Shown in pieces: positions 10,147 through 18,902 of a stretch of DNA of 64,000 nt. The notes under the pieces are model-generated. The model had not been told where the DNA came from. It saw only the letters and a program-made list of their open reading frames with translations, and made no database searches. The translations under genes were made by a program, and so were the position numbers. Every line of letters starts with the position of its first letter. Position 1 is the first letter of the stretch. The stretch is from assembly GCA_964419605.1 (NCBI GenBank), contig CAYQQM010000005.1, positions 1 through 64,000 on the forward strand, in the 5' to 3' direction. Source of the stretch: JABFXX01 sp964419605. Its GTDB lineage: Bacteria; Myxococcota_A; Polyangia; Haliangiales; Haliangiaceae.

Positions 10147-10260
10147 GCGAGCCGCGTGCTGTGCCGACTTCAGCTGCGCTTTCGCGATGCGCTCGGCAAT
10201 GGGGTCGATGGCACGCGCATGATGAGTTTATCATGGGCCGAGCGGCGGGGAGTGGCAGAG

Positions 10261-10974
10261 TTAAGATCGACGGCGACGCGCAAGTGGCGCAATCGCAGCG
10301 AACGCGAGGAGTAGCCAGCCGGATTGGCCGCTGGTGGTCGAGCAGCCGCCTGAGCTGCCACCGCCGGTTGCGGCTGGGTCGTCGGGCGTGGGGCCGGCGT
10401 CGGGGGTGGGGCCGGGGCCGGGGGGTGGGTCCACCGGTGCAGAATTGGACAGCGTGAGGTCAGCGCAGTTGAAGTAAATGTCGCCGACTGTATAAGGCGG
10501 AGTATCTTTCATCACCTGAATGAACTGCAGCGTGCAGTTGTTGCACTCCATGTTCGGGAGGGTAATGCTTGCAGTAAGCGTTGCCGCCGTGTCCGTGTTG
10601 GCGTCCAGGATCATATCTTTGAGAATCAGAGCGCCTGTCGCATCGGTCTGTCCGGTCTGATCTGTGTCCGGGAAACCTCCACCCGCACCAGCTGGCGGAA
10701 TACCGAACTTGTCGCCGCTGGGTTGAAACGCGATCCGAAAATGACTTTTGTGATCGACGGTCTCTTTCCAGGTCACCGAAATCGTCTGCCCTGGCCTGAA
10801 GGTCGTAACGCGCGCTGGAATACGCACTTGTCCAGTAACGCCGCAAGGCTCGTGCTTCTGATCGTCGCCGATTTCGGTATCGATCCGAGACTTCGGACTG
10901 GTTAGGTGAATGTGGGCATCGACAACGCCGGCACCCAGCGCGAGAAAAGCAGTGGCTACAAATGCGGTTCGCAT
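10261..10974 (-). CDS. Secreted LPMO-like protein with MYXO-CTERM tail
   Basis: A signal peptide (MRTAFVATAFLALGAGVVDA) is followed immediately by HIHL, so cleavage would expose an N-terminal histidine. That is the hallmark of the copper histidine brace of lytic polysaccharide monooxygenases. A second candidate ligand is the His in KSHFRIAF. Cysteines in EPCGV, ECNNC and FNCADL could form disulfides. The domain recalls the polysaccharide monooxygenase-like family named after a Sorangium protein (SCE4755). A Pro/Gly-rich linker then leads to GGCSTT, a hydrophobic helix and RRRR, a MYXO-CTERM-type sorting tail processed by a myxosortase and tied to surface display. Chitin, cellulose or a self-surface glycan are possible substrates. 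LPMO activity is inferred. Confidence 0.7.
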   Translation of the reverse strand: MRTAFVATAFLALGAGVVDAHIHLTSPKSRIDTEIGDDQKHEPCGVTGQVRIPARVTTFRPGQTISVTWKETVDHKSHFRIAFQPSGDKFGIPPAGAGGGFPDTDQTGQTDATGALILKDMILDANTDTAATLTASITLPNMECNNCTLQFIQVMKDTPPYTVGDIYFNCADLTLSNSAPVDPPPGPGPTPDAGPTPDDPAATGGGSSGGCSTTSGQSGWLLLAFAAIAPLARRRRS

Positions 10975-11402
10975 TCGTCGATGATCGCATGAAGTTCGTC
11001 CGGCGCAACGGTTTTTGACGATAGCTCGACTACACGGTGACGCGACTCACATTCTCTCCCGCGCCTTAGTTGGGCGAACCTATAGAGCCTCGGTTTGCTA
11101 CGATCCTACTAGCGAGAGAAATCGAGGAACCAATTTCCCTCGGTGTGATATTGTTGGCATTTTGTTTCCGTCACCACAATGATTGTCACATCAAGGGTAA
11201 AAAAGTGTTAAATGATCCGGTGTGTCCCAGGGCATCATCGGTCAGTGGGATTTTGCGCATCGCTCTGACGGTTCGATGGCGTCCCTCCGCTCCGAACGAA
11301 GATAGCGGAGGCACTTATCGAGCGTCGTAGTTAACGCAAGTTCATGTATTCTTGGAACAAAAAAAAGAGCAACCTGGAACCCGGGGTTCCGATAACAACT
11401 TC
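10975..11402. other. Intergenic, no gene seen
   Basis: This gap lies between the divergent LPMO-like and NHL lipoprotein genes and is visibly richer in A and T than its surroundings around 11100-11220. I find no coding frame, RNA gene or clear hairpin. It must hold both promoters, but no site can be named with confidence. Confidence 0.5.
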
Positions 11403-12467
11403 ATGACCCCAATAACCATCCAACGCACAATCACGATCCTTCTCCTGGTGTCTGCGGTGTCTGCCTGCACCACGCCGAATCCGAATCGCCGTCGCGATGC
11501 GTCGGTCGATGCAAACGACTCGGCCGATGCAAACGGCTCGGACGCTGGTGCGATGCCCCCGAAATGTAAGAATATTCGGGTGACCACCTTGGCCGGAAGC
11601 GTCGAAGGCAGTGCGAACGGGCCTGGCAGCGCCGCAAGCTTCAAGATTCCAGAGAGTATTACCGTGGATCAGGCGACTGGCACGTTGTACGTCGCCGACA
11701 CAGGCAACCGGCTCGTGAGGAAGGTGCTTTCGGATGGGACGACCAGCACCTACTCCAATAGTACCTGGTATAATCTAACTCACGTGAGCTTTCCACCGGG
11801 CTCCAGTAGCTTGTTCGTCTGTGACTACGCCCAAGATCAAGTGTTTACCGTTGGCCAAGATGGAACGGCTTCGTCCATTTTCGCGCTTGCAAACCTTCGA
11901 GCGTTCGCGGCCCGACCGAAAGGATCCGGGTCATTCGTTGTCACCGCGGTTAGTGTTGCCCAGTGGATTCCTGGGGCAGGCATCGAAGCAACAGTCTTCA
12001 GCGGAATGTCTGGTTACGGCTTTGTCGACGGCCCCGCCTCGGTGGCGCGATATGGGACCATCCTCGATCTCGCCTTCGACGGCGACACAATTCTCTACGT
12101 GGCCGATGAGGGCAACCACCGCATCCGCAAGGTGAACGTTACCCAGGGAGCTAATTACGGGGATGTCGTGACGGTCGCCGGATCAACAGCGGGTCACCTC
12201 GACGGCACCGGCGCAGCCGCGCAATTCGAAGGACCATACGCGCTCGTCGTCGATCAGGCGACGCACCTCGCTTACATCGCAGACGGCACAACCGTTCGTG
12301 TCATGACACCAGCTGGAGAGGTTTCGACGCTCGTCGGCTCAACCCCAGCCTACGTAGACGGCGATGGCTGTACGGCCAAGTTCATTAACGTCAGGGGCAT
12401 CACGAAATACGCAAACGAGCTCTACGTCCTCGACGTAAATCGAATTCGCAAGATCGTTATGAACTGA
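11403..12467 (+). CDS. NHL-repeat lipoprotein, copy 1
   Basis: The chosen start, ATG 11403, gives a classical lipoprotein signal ending in VSAVSAC; an upstream TTG at 11352 would place the signal internally. After an Asp/Ala-rich linker come NHL beta-propeller repeats, for example ITVDQATGTLYVADTGNR, LYVADEGNHRIRKV and AYIADG, each preceded by a TLAGS or VAGS strand. Such propellers bind protein or sugar partners at the cell surface. It is a close paralogue of the gene at 13288, with the same N-terminal CTTPNPNRRRDASV and the same C-terminal LYVLDVNRIRKIVMN. No ligand is identifiable. Confidence 0.8.
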   Translation: MTPITIQRTITILLLVSAVSACTTPNPNRRRDASVDANDSADANGSDAGAMPPKCKNIRVTTLAGSVEGSANGPGSAASFKIPESITVDQATGTLYVADTGNRLVRKVLSDGTTSTYSNSTWYNLTHVSFPPGSSSLFVCDYAQDQVFTVGQDGTASSIFALANLRAFAARPKGSGSFVVTAVSVAQWIPGAGIEATVFSGMSGYGFVDGPASVARYGTILDLAFDGDTILYVADEGNHRIRKVNVTQGANYGDVVTVAGSTAGHLDGTGAAAQFEGPYALVVDQATHLAYIADGTTVRVMTPAGEVSTLVGSTPAYVDGDGCTAKFINVRGITKYANELYVLDVNRIRKIVMN

Positions 12468-12489
12468 CGCCATGCGAAAGCCCCGGGGG

Positions 12490-12673
12490 GAGACCCAGAC
12501 CGGAAGTTATCAATGTTGGCGGGAGACCCAGACCGGAAGTTATCAATGTTGCGAGACTCACGCGCTACGCTTTTCCGGTTGGCCACCGACCGCTACGCCG
12601 AGACCCAGACCGGAAGTTATCAATGTTGTGAAACTGACGCGCTTTGCTTTTCCGGCTTGCCACCGGCCGCTAC
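12490..12673. repeat. Three copies of a 29-bp direct repeat inside a 77-bp tandem duplication
   Basis: The unit beginning GAGACCCAGACCGG and ending TTATCAATGTTG is identical at 12490-12518, 12523-12551 and 12600-12628. The sequence after copy 2 (12552-12599) is repeated with about ten changes after copy 3, so the second and third units form a 77-bp tandem duplication. It lies directly downstream of NHL copy 1. It does not look like a CRISPR array, because the spacing is irregular and the spacers are themselves related. Confidence 0.8.
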
Positions 12674-12759
12674 AGGCCCCAAAGCGCGATTCGTCAGCCA
12701 TTTCGCCCACGCCGCGACGCGCGAGCTATTCTGCTCGCGTTAATGCCCGGCGACGCGGG

Positions 12760-13035
12760 TCAGTTTGAAATGATCGGAACGGCGATCGCGTCGGCGACCT
12801 GAATCCGAGCGAAGCGGCATAGCCAATACGTACCCCGCGGAAAAATCGCCTCCATGCCCGCAAGCCACAACTTACGCGCTGCGCGAATTGCGTCGATGAA
12901 AACTCGATTGCGCTGCAGCGCTTGCCGCCGCGACCACTCGCTTCGAGCAGCCCCACGAGGACGCAGCCCTCGCCGAGGTTCGTGACTCGTGGGCGAATCG
13001 CGCCACAGCCAACCCGGGGGCATCGACAACCGCCA
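12760..13035 (-). pseudogene. Gene remnant fused behind the RelE relic
   Basis: This continues in frame from the RelE-like remnant with no stop between. The readable part contains QALQRNRVFIDAIRAARKLW and FPRGTYWLCRFARI. The second motif vaguely recalls the C-terminal end of REP-associated transposase-like proteins, but I cannot confirm that. It has no start of its own and is probably decayed coding DNA. Confidence 0.3.
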
Positions 13036-13212
13036 CTTGTAGATCTCCTTGCGGTGGCCGATCTTCACGATGGTGACGACGTCTCCTTTGTTGATGAAGA
13101 CGACGCGGTAGTCGCCGACGCGCAACCGCCGACCCCCTTTAGGCTGTATTGCAGCGGCTTTCCAAAGTCCCAGACATCTGCGGGTTCGGACTGGTGAGTA
13201 TAGTTCGCAAAA
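13036..13212 (-). pseudogene. Frameshifted RelE/ParE-family toxin relic
   Basis: The C-terminal strands of a RelE/ParE toxin are clear: RRLRVGDYRVVFINKG and VKIGHRKEIYK. Immediately upstream the homologous reading switches frame (EPADVWDFGKPLQYSLK), and the switch falls at a run of five G residues near 13134-13140. The N-terminal half and any antitoxin gene are missing. In a live system the protein would be an mRNA interferase or gyrase poison; here it is almost certainly inactive, unless the frameshift is a sequencing error. Confidence 0.65.
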
Positions 13213-13287
13213 AGGGTAGTTTCCCATGGTAGGCGGCTTACCCATGCGCGCCATGCGCCCCATGCGCCATCACCGAAAGGACTCGCT

Positions 13288-14346
13288 ATGAGACCGGGTT
13301 GTTACAGACAGGCAATCACTCGTGGACTGATCGTCGCGACCATCGCCGCCTGCACCACACCGAATCCGAATCGCCGTCGCGACGCCTCAGTTGAACCAAC
13401 CGACTCGGGCGCCGACGCGATGATCCCGAAGTGCAAGAACATCCAGGTTACCACCGTCGCTGGAAGCGTCGAAGGCAATATGAACGGTGCCGGCAACGTC
13501 GCGACCTTCAAGCGACCGGAGGGCATCACGGTTGATCCGGCGACTGGCACGTTGTACGTCGCCGACACAGGCAACCAGCTCATCAGGAAGGTGCTTTCGG
13601 ACGGAACGACGAGCACCTACTCGACCACGACTCCGCTTGATCCTTGGTATCAGCCAAGGCACGCCAGCTTTCCGCCGGGTTACAATAGCTTGTACATCTG
13701 TGACCATCGCCACGATCAAGTGTTCGCCGTCGCCCAAGACGGCAAAGCTTCGTCCTATTTCGCGCTTGGCTCCCTTCAAGCGTTTGCGGTCCAACCGACA
13801 GCATTCCAGGCATTCGTGGTCAGCACTACCCGCGTTGCCAAGTGGATTCCCGGTGGAGGCATCGAAGCAACCGTCTTCAGCGGCACGTATGACACGGGAT
13901 TCGTCGATGGTCCTGCGGCGGTAGCGCGATATGGGCACATGCTCGACCTCGCCTTCGACGGCGACGCAAACCTCTACCTGGCCGACCAGGGCAACCACCG
14001 CATCCGCAAAGTGAACGTGACCTCGGGCCCTAACTATGGAGATGTCATGACGGTGGCGGGATCGACAGCGGGTCATCTCGACGGTGCGGGAGCAGCCGCG
14101 CAATTCGAAGGACCGAACGCGCTGGTCATCGATCAGGCGACCCATCTCGCGTACATCGCCGACGGCCCCACCGTTCGCGTCATGACACCGACTGGAGAAG
14201 TCTCAACCCTCGCGGGCTCGAACTCCGCCTATTTGGACGGCGATGGCTGCACGGCGAAGTTCATCAACGTTAGGAGCATCACGAAATTCGCAAACGAACT
14301 CTATGTCCTCGACGTAAATCGTATTCGCAAGATCGTGATGAACTGA
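13288..14346 (+). CDS. NHL-repeat lipoprotein, copy 2
   Basis: This paralogue of the gene at 11403 is nearly collinear with it. The lipobox is IAAC, preceded by a short charged region, and the start ATG 13288 has AAAGGA seven bases upstream. The propeller repeats include LYVADTGNQLIRKV, LYLADQGNHRIRKV and AYIADGPTVRVMTP. Compared with copy 1 it has a shorter Asp-rich linker and an insertion in the second blade (about nt 13630). Two intact copies suggest tandem duplication followed by divergence, with the intervening DNA later invaded or decayed. It is probably anchored in the envelope; the binding partner is unknown. Confidence 0.8.
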   Translation: MRPGCYRQAITRGLIVATIAACTTPNPNRRRDASVEPTDSGADAMIPKCKNIQVTTVAGSVEGNMNGAGNVATFKRPEGITVDPATGTLYVADTGNQLIRKVLSDGTTSTYSTTTPLDPWYQPRHASFPPGYNSLYICDHRHDQVFAVAQDGKASSYFALGSLQAFAVQPTAFQAFVVSTTRVAKWIPGGGIEATVFSGTYDTGFVDGPAAVARYGHMLDLAFDGDANLYLADQGNHRIRKVNVTSGPNYGDVMTVAGSTAGHLDGAGAAAQFEGPNALVIDQATHLAYIADGPTVRVMTPTGEVSTLAGSNSAYLDGDGCTAKFINVRSITKFANELYVLDVNRIRKIVMN

Positions 14347-14403
14347 CGGCTTTCGAAATTGGCGAACACTCGACGTATACCTCGCGATGCCCGAAACACC
14401 CAG

Positions 14404-14761
14404 CTACGGCATCATCAAGGGAATTCTCTCCCGACCGTTTCGTCGAAATACCGTGAAATCGCGGCGGTCCACAGTAATGACATGGTGTTTCGGGTGCAGT
14501 TCGCTCATGCGTACAACGCACAGATCGGCAAAGTCCGGTCGTTCGACGAGTCGACGCGTATGTGCCTGACTGTCAAAGTCCGACACAATCAGGTCATTTT
14601 CGACCATCGCCCAAAACCCACCGAGCCGACTCAAGGTGAAACGCAACCTCCGCGAGCACAGCATCGCAGGTCAACAGCGGTTCAGTGATGTGCTCTGCTA
14701 ACTCGGCAGCCCAGACATGGTGCTTGTCAGCGCGACGAGCGAGAGCGACTAAGTACCTACC
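14404..14761 (-). pseudogene. Frameshifted PIN-domain (VapC-like) toxin relic
   Basis: Two adjacent frames together rebuild most of a PIN ribonuclease. The upstream frame (14761 to about 14638) reads LVALARRADKHHVWAAELA and LLTCDAVLAEVAFHL. After what looks like one inserted base near 14637 the second frame continues SRLGGFWAMVENDLIVSDFD, then FADLCVVRMSELHP and VITVDRRDFTVFRRNGRE. About ten residues are missing before FADLCVV, and the first catalytic Asp at the N terminus is gone, where the sequence runs into the end of the neighbouring TPR gene. No antitoxin gene is present. It is inactive as read. Confidence 0.7.
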
Positions 14762-15329
14762 GGGTCCGGATCCCGGAGCTAACCAAATCTCGGTAACGGT
14801 GAAGGTGACGAACAGCGCGCCGTATTACGAGTTCATCGACGATGGGTCCGCGCTTGCCGACCAGCTCCAACTGCCGAGCGAGGTTCCAGTGCGCATCGGC
14901 GAACGAATTGTCGAGTGCAAGGGTGCGTTCGTAGGCGTCGATCGCCTCCGCATCCCGGCCGAGGTCTTCAAGGACTACGCCGAGATTAAACCAATACAGC
15001 GCAGCATCCGGCGCAGCGCAGATCGCTAAGCGATACAGCGCCTCCGCATCAGCGAGATCGTTGCGATCGTGATGCAGCCGCCCGAGGTTGTTGTACGCGT
15101 CGGCAAAATCCGGCCGTTTTGCGAGCGCTCGCCGGTATGCTGCCATCGCCCTATCAGGCTGATCCGGATCGGATTCCTCAAAGCGAAGCCCGCTGAAATA
15201 CCAGTCGAGTGCGCTCGTGACCCGGATGCATCCGCGTCGAGGGCCAAGCTTCCAGCGCACCAGATCGCCCACGAAGCCACAATAACCGGGGGGTCTGACA
15301 ACACGGCAGCGCCGCGGGTGTGTGATCAC
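14757..15329 (-). CDS. Small TPR-repeat protein, possibly 5'-truncated
   Basis: From about residue 40 the sequence is canonical TPR: AYRRALAKRPDFADAYNNLG, AEALYRLAICAAPDAALYW and AYERTLALDNSFADAHWNLA, followed by a basic helix (RRAVRHLHRYRDLV). These repeats match TPR regions that in myxobacteria sit behind an N-terminal regulatory domain. Here the first 40 residues from GTG 15329 look unrelated to any domain, so the gene may have lost its 5' part. Its last codons overlap the start of the PIN relic, suggesting a deletion joined the two. Confidence 0.55.
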   Translation of the reverse strand: MITHPRRCRVVRPPGYCGFVGDLVRWKLGPRRGCIRVTSALDWYFSGLRFEESDPDQPDRAMAAYRRALAKRPDFADAYNNLGRLHHDRNDLADAEALYRLAICAAPDAALYWFNLGVVLEDLGRDAEAIDAYERTLALDNSFADAHWNLARQLELVGKRGPIVDELVIRRAVRHLHRYRDLVSSGIRTR

Positions 15330-15724
15330 AAACCATGGGTAGGAGTTCGCCAGAAATCGTTCCCCTAGCCATTTTCGCGCAAAATCCGCAAGGACATCAT
15401 TAGATTAGGGCCTGTCGGGAAAATGGGGGCATCGGGGTATCGGGTGAATCGCGGACGAGGTGGTTGACCTCGACCCTACCGTTGAGCTTGACGGCAACGT
15501 TGGACGATGCCCCACCCTCGACGTGGACCTCGACACGGGGATTCGTGGGGAGAAAATCCGTTCCGCGAGGCTACGAATCTGGGAGCCGACCGGTTGCTTT
15601 TTGATTGACACTCAAGGCAAGCGATGACCAAGCTCGGCAAGCGCTGTCACCATCGACAAGGCCGTGCCAGCCGAGCGGGCTCGCGGCTTGTGGATACAGT
15701 TCGACAAGCGATTTCGGCAAAACA
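15330..15724. other. Intergenic, probably decayed DNA
   Basis: No gene is supported. A minus-strand frame near 15407-15560 reads somewhat protein-like (NPRVEVHVEGGASSNVAVKL) but has a stop just upstream and no start, so it may be a relic. The remainder shows nothing recognisable. Confidence 0.35.
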
Positions 15725-16381
15725 ATGTACGATGTTAAACAATTGAAGGGCGTTACTGCCGCGGTACTGCAGGTCGCGGATGTTCCGTTCGATCAGGCAA
15801 CCCAAGTTGGACAGCCTGGATTTTTGCCTCTCGGTAAAGCGTACGATGTGGCCTACAACCCTGCCGACGGTGTGCCTTCGCCACAACGCGAAGCTAGACG
15901 AAGCGCGCTGAAGCGCACGGGCGATAAGTCAGCGCCCGGCCTTGCAACCAGTAAGCCGCGACGGGGCCCTTCGCGAGACAAAGCCGATCAGAATTCCTTG
16001 AAGGAGATGCAAGAGTTCTGGGCAGCCAAGAAAGAGTTTGACAAGGCACGCGCAAAATTGGATGGCCTGAACCAGGCGGTCCGCAGCGTGACTTCGGCGG
16101 TGATGTGCTTGAACCCCGAAGCGAAGCGCGAGGCGCTAGCCGGCGAGGTTAAGATCGATCTGGAACACATGATGGAGCAGCTGAACGAGCTGAACACAGA
16201 GGTGCAGCAAGACCGAAGTAAGTTTGAGGTCGTAGTAACGAAAAGATACGACGCGCTCATCGCGCGAACCCAGACGATTCATCGCAAGCTTAATGAACTG
16301 GTGTATCCAAGGCGGGTTGGAGTCGGTGCCACCGTCTTGGACTACATAAAACGACACCTCTACGTGGACAGGTGGCCCTGA
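15725..16381 (+). CDS. Hypothetical protein with coiled-coil region
   Basis: I do not recognise this 218-residue protein. The first third is basic and low in structure. From about residue 90 it becomes strongly helical and charged (SLKEMQEFWAAKKEFDKARA, DLEHMMEQLNELNTEVQQD), with heptad-like spacing that suggests a coiled coil. There is no signal peptide or membrane segment. I chose ATG 15725; an in-frame TTG at 15605 would add 40 residues without helping the fold. It converges on hisS. Its position beside several decayed genes leaves open that it belongs to the accessory region. Confidence 0.5.
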   Translation: MYDVKQLKGVTAAVLQVADVPFDQATQVGQPGFLPLGKAYDVAYNPADGVPSPQREARRSALKRTGDKSAPGLATSKPRRGPSRDKADQNSLKEMQEFWAAKKEFDKARAKLDGLNQAVRSVTSAVMCLNPEAKREALAGEVKIDLEHMMEQLNELNTEVQQDRSKFEVVVTKRYDALIARTQTIHRKLNELVYPRRVGVGATVLDYIKRHLYVDRWP

Positions 16382-16401
16382 TGAAGTCTAGATGCCCACG
16401 C

Positions 16402-17778
16402 TTACCTCGCACTCGGGGAGCTTATGAGCGAAAGAACCGCTGAAACGGCTTCGCTGCGCGGCACCTCGCGCTCATTTGACACCGCGGCGTCGGTAATGCG
16501 GAGGTCTTTGATTTTCACGACACCGGCAACGTGCTCGCGCGAACCGATAATCAACGCCAACGGCACGCCGCCGCGATCCGCATACTTGAATTGTTTCGCT
16601 AGCTTGTCCGCCCCACCGTACACTTCCGTATTGACGCCCGCCGCCCGAAGTTCAGAAGCTAACCGGGCGTATTCGAGGGCAAGTGTTGCATCGAGGTTGA
16701 GCACGATCGCGTTCGCGGTCGCGCGTTGTGCCGTCGAAAGGTTGAACTCGACCGCGCGATTTTCGCGAACTGCGCGCTGCTCAGCGTCGAGGAGCTGCGA
16801 GAACAACCGCGTCAAGCCAATCGAGATCCCCACCCCGGGAAGTTTGGACTTGGTGTAGTGACCGGCGAGGTTGTCGTAGCGTCCTCCGGAGCAGATCGAA
16901 CCAAACTCCGGGTGGAGGTTGAGAAATGTTTCGTACACAGTCCCTGTGTAGTAGTCGAGTCCGCGGACGATCGACAGGTCGACTTTCAGTGCCTCGGCTG
17001 GCACCCCCAGAGCGAGCGTTCCATCATATACGGCCTCCAGTTCAGAGAGGCCGTCCAGCCCGGCGAGTTCAGCTCGCATCGATTGCCAATCTCGAGTCAG
17101 GGCGTCGAGTAGCGCGATGCACTGCTCCGGAGGAATCCGCGCTGCGAGCAGTTCGTGAACCTTCGCGCGGCCAAGCTTCCTCAAATGATCGATCTCGTGC
17201 AGCGCGAACTCGTGAACATCGACAGCGATTCCAGTCGCCTCGAGCAGGCTTTTCAGAAGTTTGCGGTTGTTGATGAAGATCGTGAACGGACCGAAAGCCA
17301 GCTCGTTGAAAATGCCGTAGATCACCGCGGGAAGCTCTACGTCATACGCAAGCGGCAATACATCCTTGCCAATCACGTCGATATCGCACTGGTAGAACTC
17401 GCGAAATCTACCCTTCTGCGCGCGCTCTCCGCGATACACGCGCTGAATTTGATAACGCCGAAACGGAAAATTCAGCACATGCTCGTGCTCGGCAACATAC
17501 CGAGCGAGGGGAACGGTCAGGTCGAACCTCAGAGCCAGCTCGGGGCGCTTGCCATCGGCGAGCGCTCCAGTCGACTGGACAAAATACACCTGCTTTTCGG
17601 TATCGCCGCCGGACTTGGTCAACAACACATCGACGAGCTCGAACGTCGGAGTTTCGATCGGAAGGTACCCAAACCGCTCAAAGCCTCGGCGAATCGCGTC
17701 GACCATGCGTTGGAAAGCGATCTGCTGCGCAGGCGCAAGCTCAAGTACGCCTTGGGGAGTTCGAGGCTGAACAGGCAT
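16402..17778 (-). CDS. hisS: Histidyl-tRNA synthetase
   Basis: This class II synthetase charges tRNA-His. Motif 2 is visible (YQIQRVYRGERAQKGRFREF) and the histidine-binding signature is VRGLDYYTGTVYE. The substrate-side strands LRFDLTVPLARYVA and the C-terminal anticodon-binding domain (LASELRAAGVNTEVYGG) are also present. The frame is open further upstream, but ATG 17778 (MPVQPRTPQGV) gives the normal 458-residue protein, and the codons before it do not resemble the family. It is transcribed away from gap, leaving a 116-base shared promoter region. Confidence 0.93.
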   Translation of the reverse strand: MPVQPRTPQGVLELAPAQQIAFQRMVDAIRRGFERFGYLPIETPTFELVDVLLTKSGGDTEKQVYFVQSTGALADGKRPELALRFDLTVPLARYVAEHEHVLNFPFRRYQIQRVYRGERAQKGRFREFYQCDIDVIGKDVLPLAYDVELPAVIYGIFNELAFGPFTIFINNRKLLKSLLEATGIAVDVHEFALHEIDHLRKLGRAKVHELLAARIPPEQCIALLDALTRDWQSMRAELAGLDGLSELEAVYDGTLALGVPAEALKVDLSIVRGLDYYTGTVYETFLNLHPEFGSICSGGRYDNLAGHYTKSKLPGVGISIGLTRLFSQLLDAEQRAVRENRAVEFNLSTAQRATANAIVLNLDATLALEYARLASELRAAGVNTEVYGGADKLAKQFKYADRGGVPLALIIGSREHVAGVVKIKDLRITDAAVSNEREVPRSEAVSAVLSLISSPSAR

Positions 17779-17894
17779 CGCCGACCGATAGCACGGGTCC
17801 CCCAAGACGCGTAAGCCCGCGCATACCTTCAGGTCCGCAGTTTTTTCAAAGCGCGCTGGCGCATCGTCGCGCCGTGATCTAGGGTGCGCGCCAT

Positions 17895-18902
17895 ATGGCA
17901 AAGGTCCGCATCGGTATCAATGGTTTTGGCCGAATTGGCCGAGGGTTCGTACGCTGCATGGCGGAAGCCGCACCCGGCTTGGAACTCGCACTCATCAACG
18001 ACCTAACAGACGTGGGAACGCTCGCGCATTTGCTGCGCCACGACTCCGTCCACGGCGCATTCCCCGGCAAGGTGGGAGTCGCTGACGGCGCGCTGAACAT
18101 CAACGGCAGCCAAGTGAAGGTCAGCGCTGAAAAGGAGCCCGCCAAGATCGACTGGAAGGGACAAGGCGTAGACGTCGTAATCGAATCGACCGGCAGGTTT
18201 GTCGACAAGGATTCCACGTCGAAGCACCTGGTAGGCGGAGCCAAAAAGGTCATCATCTCGGCACCTGCCAAATCGCCAGACGTCACGTTGTGCATGGGAA
18301 TCAACCTCGATTCCTACAAGCCAGCCGAACACCACATCATCTCGAATGCGTCGTGCACCACGAACTGCCTCGCGCCGGTGGCCAAGGTGCTCCACGAGTC
18401 GTTCGGCATCGTGTCCGGAATCATGACGACGATCCATTCCTACACCAACGACCAGCAGATCCTGGACCTGCCCCACAAAGATCTTCGTCGGGCCCGCGCC
18501 GCAGCGCTGTCGATGATCCCAACGACCACCGGGGCGGCCAAGGCGCTCAAAGAAGTTCTGCCTGCACTCGCGGGCAAGCTCGACGGAATGGCCATCCGAG
18601 TACCAACGCCCAACGTATCCCTTGTCGACCTCACGGTGCGACTGGAAAAACAAGCGACCGCTGCTGCCGTCAACGACGCGATGCGGGCCGCTGCGACCGG
18701 CGCACTCAAAGGCGTGCTCGCGGTGGTCGATGAGCCGCTGGTATCGAGCGACTTTAACGGCAATAAATTCTCCTCGTCGGTGGACTCTGCGCTCACCACC
18801 GTGGTTGGCGATATGGTCAAAGTGCTCAGCTGGTACGACAACGAAATGGGATACGCCCAGCGGTTGTTCGACGTTACGCGGTTCGTTGCGGAGCGGCTGT
18901 AA
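17895..18902 (+). CDS. gap: Glyceraldehyde-3-phosphate dehydrogenase
   Basis: This enzyme oxidises and phosphorylates glyceraldehyde 3-phosphate with NAD+ in glycolysis. The N-terminal Rossmann motif INGFGRIGR and the catalytic cysteine motif ASCTTNCLAPVAK are intact, as are SWYDNEMGY and the substrate-loop THSY equivalent (TTIHSYTNDQ). The 335-residue length is typical. An AGGGTG lies about ten bases before ATG 17895. The stop codon overlaps the pgk start by one base (TAATG), so the two are translationally coupled. It heads the cluster gap-pgk-kinase-tpiA-secG. Confidence 0.96.
   Translation: MAKVRIGINGFGRIGRGFVRCMAEAAPGLELALINDLTDVGTLAHLLRHDSVHGAFPGKVGVADGALNINGSQVKVSAEKEPAKIDWKGQGVDVVIESTGRFVDKDSTSKHLVGGAKKVIISAPAKSPDVTLCMGINLDSYKPAEHHIISNASCTTNCLAPVAKVLHESFGIVSGIMTTIHSYTNDQQILDLPHKDLRRARAAALSMIPTTTGAAKALKEVLPALAGKLDGMAIRVPTPNVSLVDLTVRLEKQATAAAVNDAMRAAATGALKGVLAVVDEPLVSSDFNGNKFSSSVDSALTTVVGDMVKVLSWYDNEMGYAQRLFDVTRFVAERL

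Noticed and set aside
12490..12673. Possible CRISPR array from three 29-bp repeats
   Set aside because: The spacers are 4 and 48 bases and are part of a duplication; no cas genes are present.
15605..15724. Longer N terminus for the coiled-coil protein from TTG 15605
   Set aside because: The added 40 residues are unstructured and the start is weak, so ATG 15725 is preferred.
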